From positions 53,501 to 117,500 of the forward strand of contig JAUTXW010002188.1 of assembly GCA_030620095.1 (NCBI GenBank): DNA of 64,000 nucleotides, read 5' to 3'. Below, piece by piece: positions 10,301 through 18,690 of the stretch (the first letter of the stretch is position 1; each line of letters opens with the position of its first letter). The notes below the pieces were generated by a model that saw only the letters and a program-made list of their open reading frames with translations, had not been told where the DNA came from and did not search any database. The position numbers and the translations under genes are program-made. Source of the stretch: Kuschelorhynchus macadamiae. Taxonomy: Eukaryota; Arthropoda; Insecta; Coleoptera; Curculionidae.

Positions 10301-11007
10301 CATATTTCAAGGACTTAACAATATTTTCTGAAAACTTGGTAGCTATTCAAATGCAAAAGATTCAAGTTACTTACAATAAACCAATATATGTAGGCTTCTC
10401 AATATTAGATATATCTAAAACTGTCATGTATGATTTCTTTTATAATTTTTTAAAACCTCTTTATCAGGAAAATATTTCACTTTTATACACCGATACCGAT
10501 TCGTTCATTTTAGAAGTCACAACTCCAAATATTTATTCTGACATGGTAAAAAATATTCACAAATTTGATACATCTAATTATGAATTTGGTAATATTCATG
10601 AAATGCCTATTACAAAGTCAGTTATAGGAAAATTCAAAGATGAATATGCTGGTGAACCCATTACTGCTTTCTTTGGTACTGGAGCAAAAGCATATTCTAT
10701 TAAAACGGAAAATAGTTTAACAAAAAAAGCAAAAGGTGTTAAGAAAAGTGCCATTAAAAAGCAGTTGGATTTTATTCATTATAAAGATGTTGTTGAAAAT
10801 CATTCTAAAACCTTTTGTTCAATGTATGTTTTTCGATCTAGACAACACACAATTTTCACCGAATTAATTAATAAATTGGCTTTGAGTTCTGAAGATGATA
10901 AGCGGTATAAAATTCCCTATAGTTTTAATATATTAGCTTGGGGACACCAAGATATTGCTTTGTATCAATGGAATGCAGAACATGAAGATTTAGATATATT
11001 TATGTAG
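7366..11007 (+). pseudogene. Polinton/adintovirus family B DNA polymerase (protein-primed type), multiply broken
   Basis: This would be the replicative polymerase of the element. The frame opens after an AG acceptor at 7364-7365 with a C..C finger-like start, then a GG(H)..R block and the FAERD..GWAL region. Exonuclease region: VVYADFEC (8565-8588). An HCH-type motif DHCHITGLYRGPAHS follows, then motif A-like DATNLYG, motif B NNSIYGKT (10180-10203) and motif C YTDTDS (10485-10502), ending LAWGHQD near the C-terminus. In-frame stops occur at 7415, 7613, 7805, 8423 and 8720. Frameshifts lie near 8875, 9320, 9870 and 10175, and about 16 residues seem missing near 9540. A 66-nt intron is likely at 7809-7874. 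All polymerase motifs survive, but the gene cannot be translated as one protein. Confidence 0.93.
7809..7874 (+). other. Short intron inside PolB
   Basis: Donor GTAAAG at 7809 and acceptor TTACGTTGCAG ending at 7874 enclose 66 nt. The flanking exons join in phase 1 to give the conserved GWAL block straight after AERD and one stop codon. The tract is also a multiple of three without stops, so retention would add 22 residues. Homologous polymerases, as I remember them, have no insertion here. Confidence 0.55.
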
Positions 11008-11020
11008 ATATTATAAGGTG

Positions 11021-11056
11021 TTTAAATGTGTTGTTTTTGAAACCAAAGTTAGTCTT
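11021..11056 (+). promoter_or_regulatory. TTTAAA box plus TTAGTC initiator for the BIR gene
   Basis: TTTAAATG at 11021 lies about 30 bases before TTAGTC (11049-11054), and the BIR ATG is at 11074. The same pairing precedes the genes at 11976 and 20000. Confidence 0.4.
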
Positions 11057-11073
11057 TATAAGCCTTTCACAAA

Positions 11074-11529
11074 ATGTGCTTAGAAACTTTTGACAAAGAA
11101 ATTGATAGCAGTTATTTTAAAACATATGAAAAACGACTTTCCCCTTTTAAGAACTGGAAAGGAAAATTGAGACCAGAAGTGTTGGCTGGAGCTGGCTTTT
11201 ACTATATTTCAATCAATGATATTTGTAAATGTTTTTATTGTGGTATTGAAATTTTTGATTGGTTAAGTTATGATGATCCTATTGTGGAGCATAAGAAACT
11301 TGCTAGGAATTGTGATTTAAATAACTGTTTATGGAAAAATAGGAATCGAATAATTGTAACCATTCAAAATAAGTCTTCAAGCTACACATTTTATATAGTA
11401 TTATTAATATCCTTATTTATGAACTTTTACAGAACTTTAAGTATTTTATTGTTATTTTTTTACAACTGCTTTTGCTTTCGTGGTGAAAGTATCTGCTTAA
11501 TGTTAATAAATTTGGAATATAATTATTAA
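11074..11529 (+). CDS. Single-BIR protein with C-terminal hydrophobic segment
   Basis: A 151-residue protein with one BIR (IAP repeat) domain at about residues 19-84. Visible family marks are RLSPFKNW, LAGAGFYY and the zinc ligands C53, C56, H73 and C80, exactly the C-x2-C-x16-H-x6-C spacing of BIR domains. BIR proteins bind caspases or IAP antagonists and inhibit cell death; such genes occur in large DNA viruses and some Polinton-like elements. After the BIR there is no RING, but a hydrophobic stretch at about 104-133 could anchor it in a membrane. The ATG (AAAATGT context) follows a TTTAAA/TTAGTC promoter-like pair. The frame is intact, unlike the adjacent PolB. The domain assignment is firm; an anti-apoptotic role is inferred. 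Confidence 0.85.
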   Translation: MCLETFDKEIDSSYFKTYEKRLSPFKNWKGKLRPEVLAGAGFYYISINDICKCFYCGIEIFDWLSYDDPIVEHKKLARNCDLNNCLWKNRNRIIVTIQNKSSSYTFYIVLLISLFMNFYRTLSILLLFFYNCFCFRGESICLMLINLEYNY

Positions 11530-11538
11530 TTTGTTTCA

Positions 11539-11886
11539 ATGACTATCAGTAGATCGCAATTCATTCTTCTTCATTTTATTTTCCAAAATGTTTTTTATGT
11601 TCATTATCCCCCTGGCGTAACACAGTGTGAAATATGTTTTTCTAATAAAACAGACGTCACTCTAAGTAAATATTGTAAATTTATGAAAATTGGATTAATT
11701 AACAATAGTACAATTAGTTGGATGGAACGAATAAATGGAAATGAAAATGCAAGTAAATATTTTAAAATTTTGTATCATTATCCAATCATTAGTGTTACAT
11801 TAAACTTTGCATTATTTTTACACATTACCATTTTAATTATTTATCTTTATTACAAATTTCAAACTGGAAATCTATTTTTTCATTAA
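11539..11886 (+). CDS. Small protein with C-terminal transmembrane helix, unknown
   Basis: An intact 115-residue frame. It has a hydrophobic N-terminus (FILLHFIFQNVFYV), a central part with C..C (CEIC) and a further Cys, and a strong hydrophobic segment at about 86-107 followed by basic and aromatic residues. This suggests a membrane protein with a short tail. It lies ten bases after the BIR frame and may be co-transcribed with it. No family is recognised, and a small chance remains that it is a chance frame in AT-rich DNA. Confidence 0.4.
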   Translation: MTISRSQFILLHFIFQNVFYVHYPPGVTQCEICFSNKTDVTLSKYCKFMKIGLINNSTISWMERINGNENASKYFKILYHYPIISVTLNFALFLHITILIIYLYYKFQTGNLFFH

Positions 11887-11925
11887 TCCATTTTAATGGA
11901 AACTTTAAAGAAAGTGGGGATGAGA

Positions 11926-11963
11926 ATATTTAAGTACAAGAATAACTCAATATGTTTCAGTCT
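11926..11963 (+). promoter_or_regulatory. TATTTAA box plus TCAGTC initiator
   Basis: ATATTTAAG near 11926-11934 is followed about 30 bases later by TTCAGTCTC (Inr A near 11959), and the next gene's ATG is at 11976. Spacing is typical of insect core promoters. Confidence 0.5.
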
Positions 11964-11975
11964 CGTTTAGTCATT

Positions 11976-12662
11976 ATGAACAACGCCGTGGTTCATAAAC
12001 CTTTAGAAACGCTTCTTAATTCAAAAATTTATTTTTTAAATAATTCTTTGTCAAAATTTGTTTTTGTTGGTATTAGTTTAAATGATTTTTCTTCATAAAT
12101 TGTAATTGGTGGAAAAACTGGATTTTTAATCGCACTAACCGAAGAAAATTGGAAACACATTTGTGTTCATCAAGGAATTAATGTAAACAATTTCTACTTT
12201 CCTCAAGTTGATCAAACCAGTGTGAAGATAAACAACATTCATCTGCAGGTCCAGAAAATAAATGATATCCCTGTTCTGCAAATTACAAAAGGCCCACACT
12301 TCATATACTTAGGACAAGAGTCTTTGGACAATTTGTGGCGATGGAAGGAAATTATTGATTATAGATTATCTATAATTAAAAGGCAATAATTCAATACATA
12401 TTTCAAAGTATTTCAAAATAATATTTCAGCTGAATGTGGCGACTTGTGTACGCATGTTTATAATATAATAAGTCCAACACAAAATCCTAACAGTGAAAAT
12501 GTTTCAACTATGATGGAATTACTTGCTTTATATCCTGAAGAAATGGAAAACAAATTGAAGCAAAATGGAACAAAAAGAAAATATTACGAAGAAAACAATG
12601 AAAATGGATCAAAAAGTAAATATTACGAAGACAACAATATCTTTTCTGGAAGAGAACAATAA
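11976..12662 (+). pseudogene. Conserved Polinton accessory protein of unknown function, two in-frame stops
   Basis: One continuous frame of 228 codons from ATG 11976 to TAA 12662, interrupted by TAA at 12096-12098 and 12387-12389. The N-terminal half contains FVFVGISLNDF, then IVIGGKTGFLIALTEENW, and ends LGQESLDNLWRWKEIIDYRL. The C-terminal half has a helical stretch and two similar 13-residue repeats (NGTKRKYYEENNE and NGSKSKYYEDNNI). I recall proteins with this GG(K)xG...LTEENW...I.....L pattern from arthropod Polintons, where the function is unknown. Two separate stops in an otherwise conserved frame indicate decay rather than two genes. It has its own TATA/Inr pair upstream. Confidence 0.6.
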
Positions 12663-12852
12663 GGTGCACGTGTTAGTGAAGTGGAGCTTTGCTTACAGAC
12701 AAGCTCGTAGGAGTAACTTTCAGATGTGGTACTTAGATAGATTCCGTTTTGAAAAAAGAATAAATTATTGTAAACTTATTCTAAATTCGATATTATCTGA
12801 GGAACATAGAAATAAAATATATTTAACACGTTTTAATAAAAATTGTATTTGA
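12565..12852 (+). other. Overlapping basic frame, possible frameshifted tail of the preceding gene
   Basis: A second frame, overlapping the end of the 11976 gene, runs to 12852 and encodes a basic, aromatic segment (HVLVKWSFAYRQARR) after a junction near 12640. It may be the shifted C-terminus of the preceding gene or a separate small protein. No family is recognised. Confidence 0.25.
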
Positions 12853-13015
12853 TGTTTTACTTAATAAAATTTTAATTTCTTAAATGTGAATTTTATTTGA
12901 AATTATTTAGCACATAAGAGTAGGTACTTTTCAGACATTGTAATTTGTATCAGCTAAAGCATAAAGTAAGGAACAGAAATAAAACAAATTTAACTAAAAT
13001 TTAATTTCAATTTAA

Positions 13016-13948
13016 TTAAACAATATTTTTTTTATCAATCCATGTATTATATTTTTTATCAAGTCCTAACCATTTCACATAAACTTTGTTTCCTTTCCTT
13101 CTCAAAATCTTCTTAATAAGATACACATCGGTATGCTTTACTTTTAGTAATTCTTGCTCATAAAAACCACCCAGAATGTCCTGATTATCTTCGTCTTGAA
13201 TTAAATATGTCCAGGGTTTTGTAATCTTAACTTCTTTAATGTGGAATATCTCATTTGACCAATTTGGTGTGTAACCTTTCGAAAATCCCTCTCGATGCTT
13301 GCTTATGCGTACGTGATCACCCACTTTAAACTTTGGAGATTTTATATCTAACGTTTTAGCATGAGTAAATGCAGATTTCAAGATTCTCTTTTCATTTGTT
13401 TTATTTACTTGTTTTGGCTTCATTCCTATTGAAGAATGTTTTGTATTGTTATATTCGTGTACAATATCCGCTAATATATTAAACCATTTGTAATTTCCTT
13501 GAATGCTAAATATTTTCCACATATTATTCTTTAAAATCCTGTGCACTCTTTCTACTATACTCGCTTTCAAATTGGAAAACGTGCTATAATGGTTAATCAA
13601 AATTCTTGCATCAAATTTTGAAAATTTATATTGAAAAACTCTCTCCCTCTGTCCGTTTGCAAGTTTTTTGGTGGAGTTTGTGCTCTGATTAATATTTTTT
13701 TTCATAGCCGCTGTTACGTCTTTTCCAGATTTAGATTTTACCGGTTCGACCCAAACATACTTAGAAAATACATTTATGGTAATCAAGATATATTTAAATC
13801 CCTTATTAAATTTGGCATAGGGTAACATTTCAATCAAATCAGCTTGAAAAAGATCATTTAACCCTTTCACCACCACCCTTCTGCGTTTGTAGTTTTTTCT
13901 AGCAGGTTTATGTAATTCATTAACGACTTGTTGTTTAACGGTTGACAT
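13016..13948 (-). pseudogene. Polinton retroviral-type integrase with C-terminal chromodomain
   Basis: A 310-codon frame encoding a DDE integrase of the kind that inserts Maverick/Polinton DNA. Visible blocks: FQADLIEM with the first catalytic Asp, the SKSGKDV..AM helix, INHYSTFSNLKASIVERVHR with the third catalytic Glu, and YNNTKHSSIGMKP. An SH3-like stretch (FKVGDHVRISKHREGFSKGY) follows, then a chromodomain (KILRRKGNKVYVKWLGL..NTWI) in the last 45 residues. The second catalytic Asp region (TD..G.EF) is not in this frame: it is readable only in the neighbouring frame at about 13610-13690, so two opposing indels scramble the middle of the core. The long open frame thus hides a defective enzyme. 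Confidence 0.9.
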
Positions 13949-13970
13949 GACAACAAACTTGTTTATTCAA

Positions 13971-14229
13971 TTAAAGGAAGTTCAATGTTTTGTAATAATT
14001 CGAAATATAACTTTTATATGTTTTTTCCCATTCATTCGATTTATCAATTTGTATTGTATAACTTTTTTCATTTAAAACTTTACTAATTTTAGTAATCTCC
14101 TTTTCTAAAGCATTAAAGGAGTTTTTTTTTCTCTCCAGTTAAGAAAGTAGTTGATCTACTATCACTATTTTTGAATTCCTCCTCTGTTTTATTTAATTCT
14201 TGTTCTAATTTCTTAATTACACTAGACAT
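13971..14229 (-). pseudogene. Small coiled-coil protein, one frameshift
   Basis: ATG at 14229 opens a Lys/Glu-rich helical frame (MSSVIKKLEQELNKTEEEF). A run of nine A residues about 35 codons in shifts the frame, and the neighbouring frame continues with LEKEITKISKVL to a stop at 13971-13973, immediately upstream of the integrase. The total is about 86 codons. The composition suggests a coiled coil; the function is unknown. Confidence 0.5.
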
Positions 14230-14247
14230 TATCTTTCCAAAGGAAAT

Positions 14248-14819
14248 TTATTGTTGTATTTCTTCCAAAGAGAGTTGGTCAATTGTTCTACTATTAAGAA
14301 TACTATTTTGATTTCTTTTTTTTTTCATCATCGAACCTTTTTATAAAAGTTCTTAATTGTTTAATCTTTTCCTTGTGTTTTTCAATTATTACTTCTCTTA
14401 TATTTTGTTTCCATTATTTTATTAATTTTGTTGATATCATCACTTAATTTTTTGTCTTCCTTTTTAACATGTTCATTTAAAAATTGCAAATCTTTACTTA
14501 TTTGATTTAGCGTTAGCAACTGTTTATTAACGTTTTCAATTGAGGTATAACATCCTTTAATTTGGTTTTCATACTTTAAAAAATTTTCATCAAAAATCTT
14601 AAGCTTTTTAGCAAAGATTTCATTATTTGTTTCATTTTCACCTAATCTCCTTTTTAAATTATTAATGTCACTTATTCCCTCTTGATTTTGTTTAATAAAA
14701 TCTAACTGAAAATTGTTGAGAATTTTACTTTCAATATTTGAATAAATTGTATTTTCCAAAGAAGCAGAATTTATTAATTGACCTTTTGAAATACGGCGTC
14801 CAAATTTATCAACTGTCAT
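14248..14819 (-). pseudogene. Coiled-coil protein with MTVDKFGRRISKG N-terminus, two frameshifts
   Basis: The frame opens at ATG 14819 with MTVDKFGRRISKG and continues 145 codons as a mostly helical, Asn/Lys/Glu-rich protein. A shift near 14400 and another in an A-run near 14320 lead through related coding-like frames (EKHKEKIKQLRTFIKRF, then SRTIDQLSLEEI) to a stop at 14248. The intact ancestor would be about 190 residues. A similar N-terminal DKFGR pattern is, as I recall, seen in Polinton proteins near the capsid module, possibly a fibre- or core-like protein, but this is a guess. It lies between the small coiled-coil gene and the conserved protein at 14869. Confidence 0.5.
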
Positions 14820-14868
14820 GTTGAGCTTTCATTAAACAATAAATATGATTATATTTAATAACTGTTAT

Positions 14869-16017
14869 TTATAGTATAACTTTATGTTCTCTTAATTCTT
14901 CAATAATAGAGATAATCTCGTTACTATGAGCATTGTTTCCCGCATCACTTAATGAAATTAATAAACGTAGCCTATCAACAATTTCGATTACATTATTCCG
15001 GTATACATAGTCTGTATTTGATCTGTTTGTTTTAAAAATTAATCCCTTTCCTGTTGTTTTGGCTCTAGTTGTTCTAAACGGAGGTTTTGTTTTGTTAAAT
15101 GCTGTAACTAATCTTTGCAAGGTTTTTGTCTTTGTAATCCCCTTTCTTTGTAAATATGGTCCTATTATTGTAACATATTTGTGTGATGTATTTCCTTGAA
15201 CTTGTTCATTTGAATCAAAATTCCTACGATATACATTTGTTTTAGCTAGAATGTTCATGTAATTATCTAAATCTTCCTTCTTATAACCTTTCGGTTCTTT
15301 TTTGAAAAGCAATTCGTATAAACCTGGCGTGCCTGTGTACGTTATTCCTCCCACTTTAATGTCTTTTCCAATAATTTCTACCGGTATCTGTGTTAAACCA
15401 AAAGAAAACTTATCCATTTCGAGGTCATGAACTATTCCATAATAATGGTCAAATTTATGTTGTGTATCTTTCACACCCTCATCAATATATGATCTGGGTA
15501 ATTAATGAAAATCTGCTAAGTAATCTTTATATGACGGTGTACCAACATAGGTTTGAATTGCTTTTCTAGTTTGTTCCAATATGTCTGACAAGTTCAAATT
15601 TGTTGTTGTGTCACTAGAAGGATCTGAAGTTTCCGCTATAACAGTTGATGTCAATGGTCGTACTACAGGAGAGGAAGAAGTGATACTACTGTCATCTAAA
15701 AATGTTGGTAGTTCTGTGGGGAGTAACGGAGTTTTTCCTGTTTTCTGAATAGTTTTCGTCGGAGTTGATGTTTTATAAAGCTTTGTAGGTGTTTTGAATT
15801 CTTCATACTTTGAAACTCTTTCTTCTTTTAAATCGAATGGTTCGGATTTACCAATATTTGAAATTAGCTGTTTAAGACGTTGTGTTATTGGTCTATAAGT
15901 TTGTTCTAATTCGGACTGAGCGGTAGAAGTAGCTAATTTCAAGCTTCGATATTTCTGGTTCACGGCTTGTCTCGATTTTATTAATTCTCTAGCTAAACGT
16001 TTATCCATGCTGTACAA
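14869..16017 (-). pseudogene. Conserved Polinton protein (GTPGLYELLF family), one stop
   Basis: A single frame of 383 codons from ATG 16017 to 14869, broken only by a TAA at 15502-15504. The N-terminal half is basic then Ser/Thr/Pro-rich. The C-terminal half carries the strongly conserved block GITYTGTPGLYELLFKKEP, then YRRNFDS, a KYVTIIGPYL segment and a Lys-rich GKGL, ending in the helical EIISIIEELREHKVIL. I know this pattern as one of the most widespread proteins of arthropod Polintons, of unknown function and likely virion-associated. It lies directly downstream of the packaging ATPase on the same strand, suggesting co-expression. The single nonsense change looks recent. Confidence 0.75.
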
Positions 16018-16052
16018 GTTTTAAATGAAATAAAACTGCAAATTTTTCACTT

Positions 16053-16604
16053 TTATAAATATATAAAGAAATCGAATTTAGTCCTGTATCTGCCGTGATT
16101 TACACAATCTTTGTCAATTACAAGAAAGCCATATGGATCCATCCAACGGATTGAGGAATATCCTTGAAAAATAAAAAAACAATCGGTGTTTCTATGCCTT
16201 CCATGCGTGAAATAGTCCCTAATAATAGATTGATTATGACAAGGAATATCGTCAAAAATGATAACGGAATTTGGCTTTATCTCATGAAGTGAAATAATGT
16301 TCTCATCGCTATCGTATTCAAAGTAATCAATTTCTTTCATAGGCTTTAACAACTTTCTTAAATATTCATATTTTGGTTGATCTAATGAATTTGAATAAAC
16401 ATAGATATTTTCAAACCTAATTCCATTAGGATGCTCGAGCAGTGTAAATATAACGTTGGTTTTACCGCTACCACTGCAACCAACTATGAGTCCTCTTTTT
16501 GAACCACCGCAAAATAAGTCACCATGCTTTCTTAACTGTTTACTTCAAATTTTTTCGTCATGATTATTTACTGGTAAAAAGAATTTTTGTTTTTCAATCC
16601 TCAT
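16053..16604 (-). pseudogene. FtsK/HerA-type genome packaging ATPase, one in-frame TGA
   Basis: The ATPase that would pump element DNA into capsids. ATG at 16604 opens a 184-codon frame to 16053, interrupted by TGA at 16545-16547. After that stop come a basic HG..FCGGS segment, the Walker A motif GCSGSGKT (16490-16467 region) and the short YVYSN strand. The Walker B strand SVIIFDDI, the arginine-rich HGRHRNTDCFFIFQGY sensor region and the C-terminus follow. Order and spacing agree with the A32/HerA-like ATPases of Polintons. It diverges from the PLA2-protease gene across 87 bases. Only the early stop breaks it; all nucleotide-binding motifs remain. Confidence 0.9.
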
Positions 16605-16691
16605 TCTTAATCACACTAGTAAATATTTTTAGCTGTAAAAGTATTTATACCAGAAAAATGTCAATGTGTTTTTAGTATAAAAAGAACTTCA
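16605..16691. promoter_or_regulatory. Divergent promoter region between ATPase and PLA2-protease genes
   Basis: 87 bases separate two divergent start codons. They contain TATTTATA (16642-16649), which reads TATAAATA on the minus strand and could serve both directions, and TATAAAAAG (16676-16684), which lies only about 15 bases before the plus-strand ATG. The close TATA cannot place a start site upstream of the ATG at usual spacing, so the first is the better candidate. Confidence 0.45.
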
Positions 16692-17768
16692 ATGACTGTG
16701 GGTCGGCATAAGTTGAAAAAAACTATCAAAAGACGTAATAGAAAAGGCTCTGGTTTAGTAAATACATTAATTAGTAAACTACCTTTCGAAGTTCATATAC
16801 CAGGATATAATTATTGTGGTCCAGGCACCAACTTGGAGAAAAGATTAACTAGAGGTGACGTTGATATAAATCCATTGAATTCCGCTTGTAAAGAACACGA
16901 TATATCATACTCTCAGACTGAAGATTTATCAAGAAGACACATATCTGACCAAATATTAGAAAAAAGAGCCTGGGATAGGGTAAAAGCTAAGGATTCTTCT
17001 ATTGGTGAAAAAATTGCAGCTCTAAGTGTTGCAGGAATAATGAAGGGTAAAAGAAAGTTCGGTTTGGGATTTAAAGATAAAAAAGGGGGTAAACTTAAAT
17101 TAAGAAAAAAACGTATCATTCGAACACCCAAAAAAGTTGGAGGATTTCTACCTCTTTTGTTTCCCATTCTTGGCTCCCTGGGTGCACTAGCTGGAGGCGC
17201 GGCAGGAATTGCTAAGGCAGTAAATGAAGCTAACGCAGCTAAACAGCAACTAGAAGAAATACATAAGCATAATATTGCAATGAAAAATGCTTCTAAAGAA
17301 GGCAAAGGATTATATATTAGACCATATAAAGGAAAAGGACTATTTATTAGACCTTATAAAGGAGGATCCGTCAAAATGAAAGCAATCAGACAAAAAAAAC
17401 TCAAAATAAGTTTTCCAAAAAGAGCACTTACGAACAATGATATTATTAAATATGTAAAGCTGTTAAAAATAACTGGCTTTAGAGGTGTTTTTATGCTCGA
17501 TGAACTTGCAATTAATCTGAAAGAGTATGGTATTGTAAATTTGGATAAAAAACAAAATAAAGGATCTCATTGGACTGCTTATATTAAAAATAACAAAAAT
17601 GTAATATATTTTGATAGTTATGGGAATTTAAAACCACCTTTTGAACTTCTCAAATATTTTAATTCGAATAGCAAAGTGGATGTATTTTATACTTATGAAA
17701 ACACACAAAAATTTAATTCATATAGCTGTGGTCAACTATCCCTAAAATTTTTGCAAAAAAATATATAA
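16692..17768 (+). CDS. Phospholipase A2 - hydrophobic linker - adenain-like cysteine protease fusion
   Basis: An intact 358-residue protein. Residues 40-73 form a parvovirus VP1u-like phospholipase A2 core with the calcium loop YCGPGT and the catalytic ACKEHDISY. Residues 121-150 are very basic. Residues 151-175 are a Gly/Ala/Leu hydrophobic segment followed by a charged helix, recalling the membrane-active part of adenovirus pVI. Two direct repeats (GLYIRPYKGK, GLFIRPYKGG) lie at 206-225. Residues 247-350 match adenovirus-type virion proteases: SHW (H293), YFDSYGN (D308) and SYSCGQL (C346) give the His-Asp-Cys triad. The combined roles are likely membrane breach on entry and capsid maturation. 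It is the best preserved long gene of the element. Domains are seen; roles are inferred from families. Confidence 0.9.
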   Translation: MTVGRHKLKKTIKRRNRKGSGLVNTLISKLPFEVHIPGYNYCGPGTNLEKRLTRGDVDINPLNSACKEHDISYSQTEDLSRRHISDQILEKRAWDRVKAKDSSIGEKIAALSVAGIMKGKRKFGLGFKDKKGGKLKLRKKRIIRTPKKVGGFLPLLFPILGSLGALAGGAAGIAKAVNEANAAKQQLEEIHKHNIAMKNASKEGKGLYIRPYKGKGLFIRPYKGGSVKMKAIRQKKLKISFPKRALTNNDIIKYVKLLKITGFRGVFMLDELAINLKEYGIVNLDKKQNKGSHWTAYIKNNKNVIYFDSYGNLKPPFELLKYFNSNSKVDVFYTYENTQKFNSYSCGQLSLKFLQKNI

Positions 17769-17810
17769 ATTCATTATTTGTTGTAATATCTCATTCATAA
17801 ATAAACTGCA

Positions 17811-18510
17811 ATGTCCACCACAGTTGCCGTATCAGGAAACAGTTCTGTTTTGTCTGCTGATTTTAATCCGCCCATATATTTAGAGGATGGGAAACAATAT
17901 TACCTGGGTTTAGCTGATTTTGAAACGTTTATGACTATTCCCAATATAAAAGAAAGATATAATAAATTTTATATAGATAATAAAGTAATTGTTACTCCCG
18001 ACGGAACTTATGACATTACAGATATAGAAACATACATAAGAGAAAGTATAGAAGATTTATTTCCGAACGAAAAAATTTTTTTTCTTTTAAAAACAAATGT
18101 TAACACTCTAAAAACTTTTTTTAATGTGTAGTAGAAAAATTGATTTTACCAAGGAAGATTTGATAGGAAAAGTGTTGGGTTTTAATAGCAGGATACTAAA
18201 ATCTATGAAAGAGGAAGAATCAGATAATGTTGCAAAAATAACTGAGGTGAACGCTATTTGTATTGATTGTAATATTTGTGTCGGTTCTTACAGTAATGGT
18301 AAACCTGTTCATATTATTCACCAGTTTTATCCAACTGTAGCTCCAGGCTATAAAATAGCGGAATCTCCTTTGCCCATTTTGTATTTTCCAGTTAGCGTCA
18401 AAGCAATTAACAATATAACCGTTAAAATAGTTGATCAAGACGGAGAACTTATCAGTTTTAGAGGAGAAACTATAACAGTAATGTTACATTTACAAGCTAG
18501 TGACATATAA
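17811..18510 (+). pseudogene. Penton-like (minor capsid, single jelly-roll) protein, one frameshift
   Basis: The first frame (17811-18131) starts MSTTVAVSGNSSVL, followed by PPIYLEDGKQYYLGL and NIKERYNKFYI. The second (from about 18124) runs through DLIGKVLGF, ICVGSYSNGKPVHIIHQFYP, the conserved PGYKI block and IVDQDGELISFRGE to 18510. The two frames meet at a run of seven T near 18114-18120, so one base has been gained or lost. These blocks are typical of the protein next to the major capsid gene in arthropod Polintons and assigned as penton or minor capsid. It lies 42 bases after the protease gene, in a late-type structural cluster. Confidence 0.8.
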
Positions 18511-18511
18511 A

Positions 18512-18690
18512 ATGGTTGTTAGCTATAATAGAGCCTTTAGAATGAGACTTGCACCTACCACTATCAACAAAGTAAAAACTTATAAAAAAAAAAGACTAAA
18601 CAACAGTTCAGTATCAAATCCAACACCAACAAGTTAAGACGAGATAATCGTAAATTTCTCACATCTTTGGGTTTCACTGTTTTAAAATAA
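18512..18690 (+). pseudogene. Small basic protein upstream of the capsid gene, one frameshift
   Basis: ATG 18512 follows the penton stop by one base and encodes MVVSYNRAFRMRLAP and a Lys-rich stretch. A run of ten A shifts the frame. The other frame ends NRKFLTSLGFTVLK with a stop at 18688-18690 overlapping the capsid ATG. A short basic protein ending in a FL.SLGF motif at this place is, as I remember, common in arthropod Polintons. It is perhaps a DNA-binding or minor virion protein; that role is inference. Confidence 0.55.

Noticed and set aside
11074..11529. Full-length IAP with RING
   Set aside because: Only one BIR is present, and the C-terminal part is hydrophobic without RING cysteines.
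16913..17305. 130-codon minus-strand frame
   Set aside because: Antisense shadow of the PLA2-protease gene.
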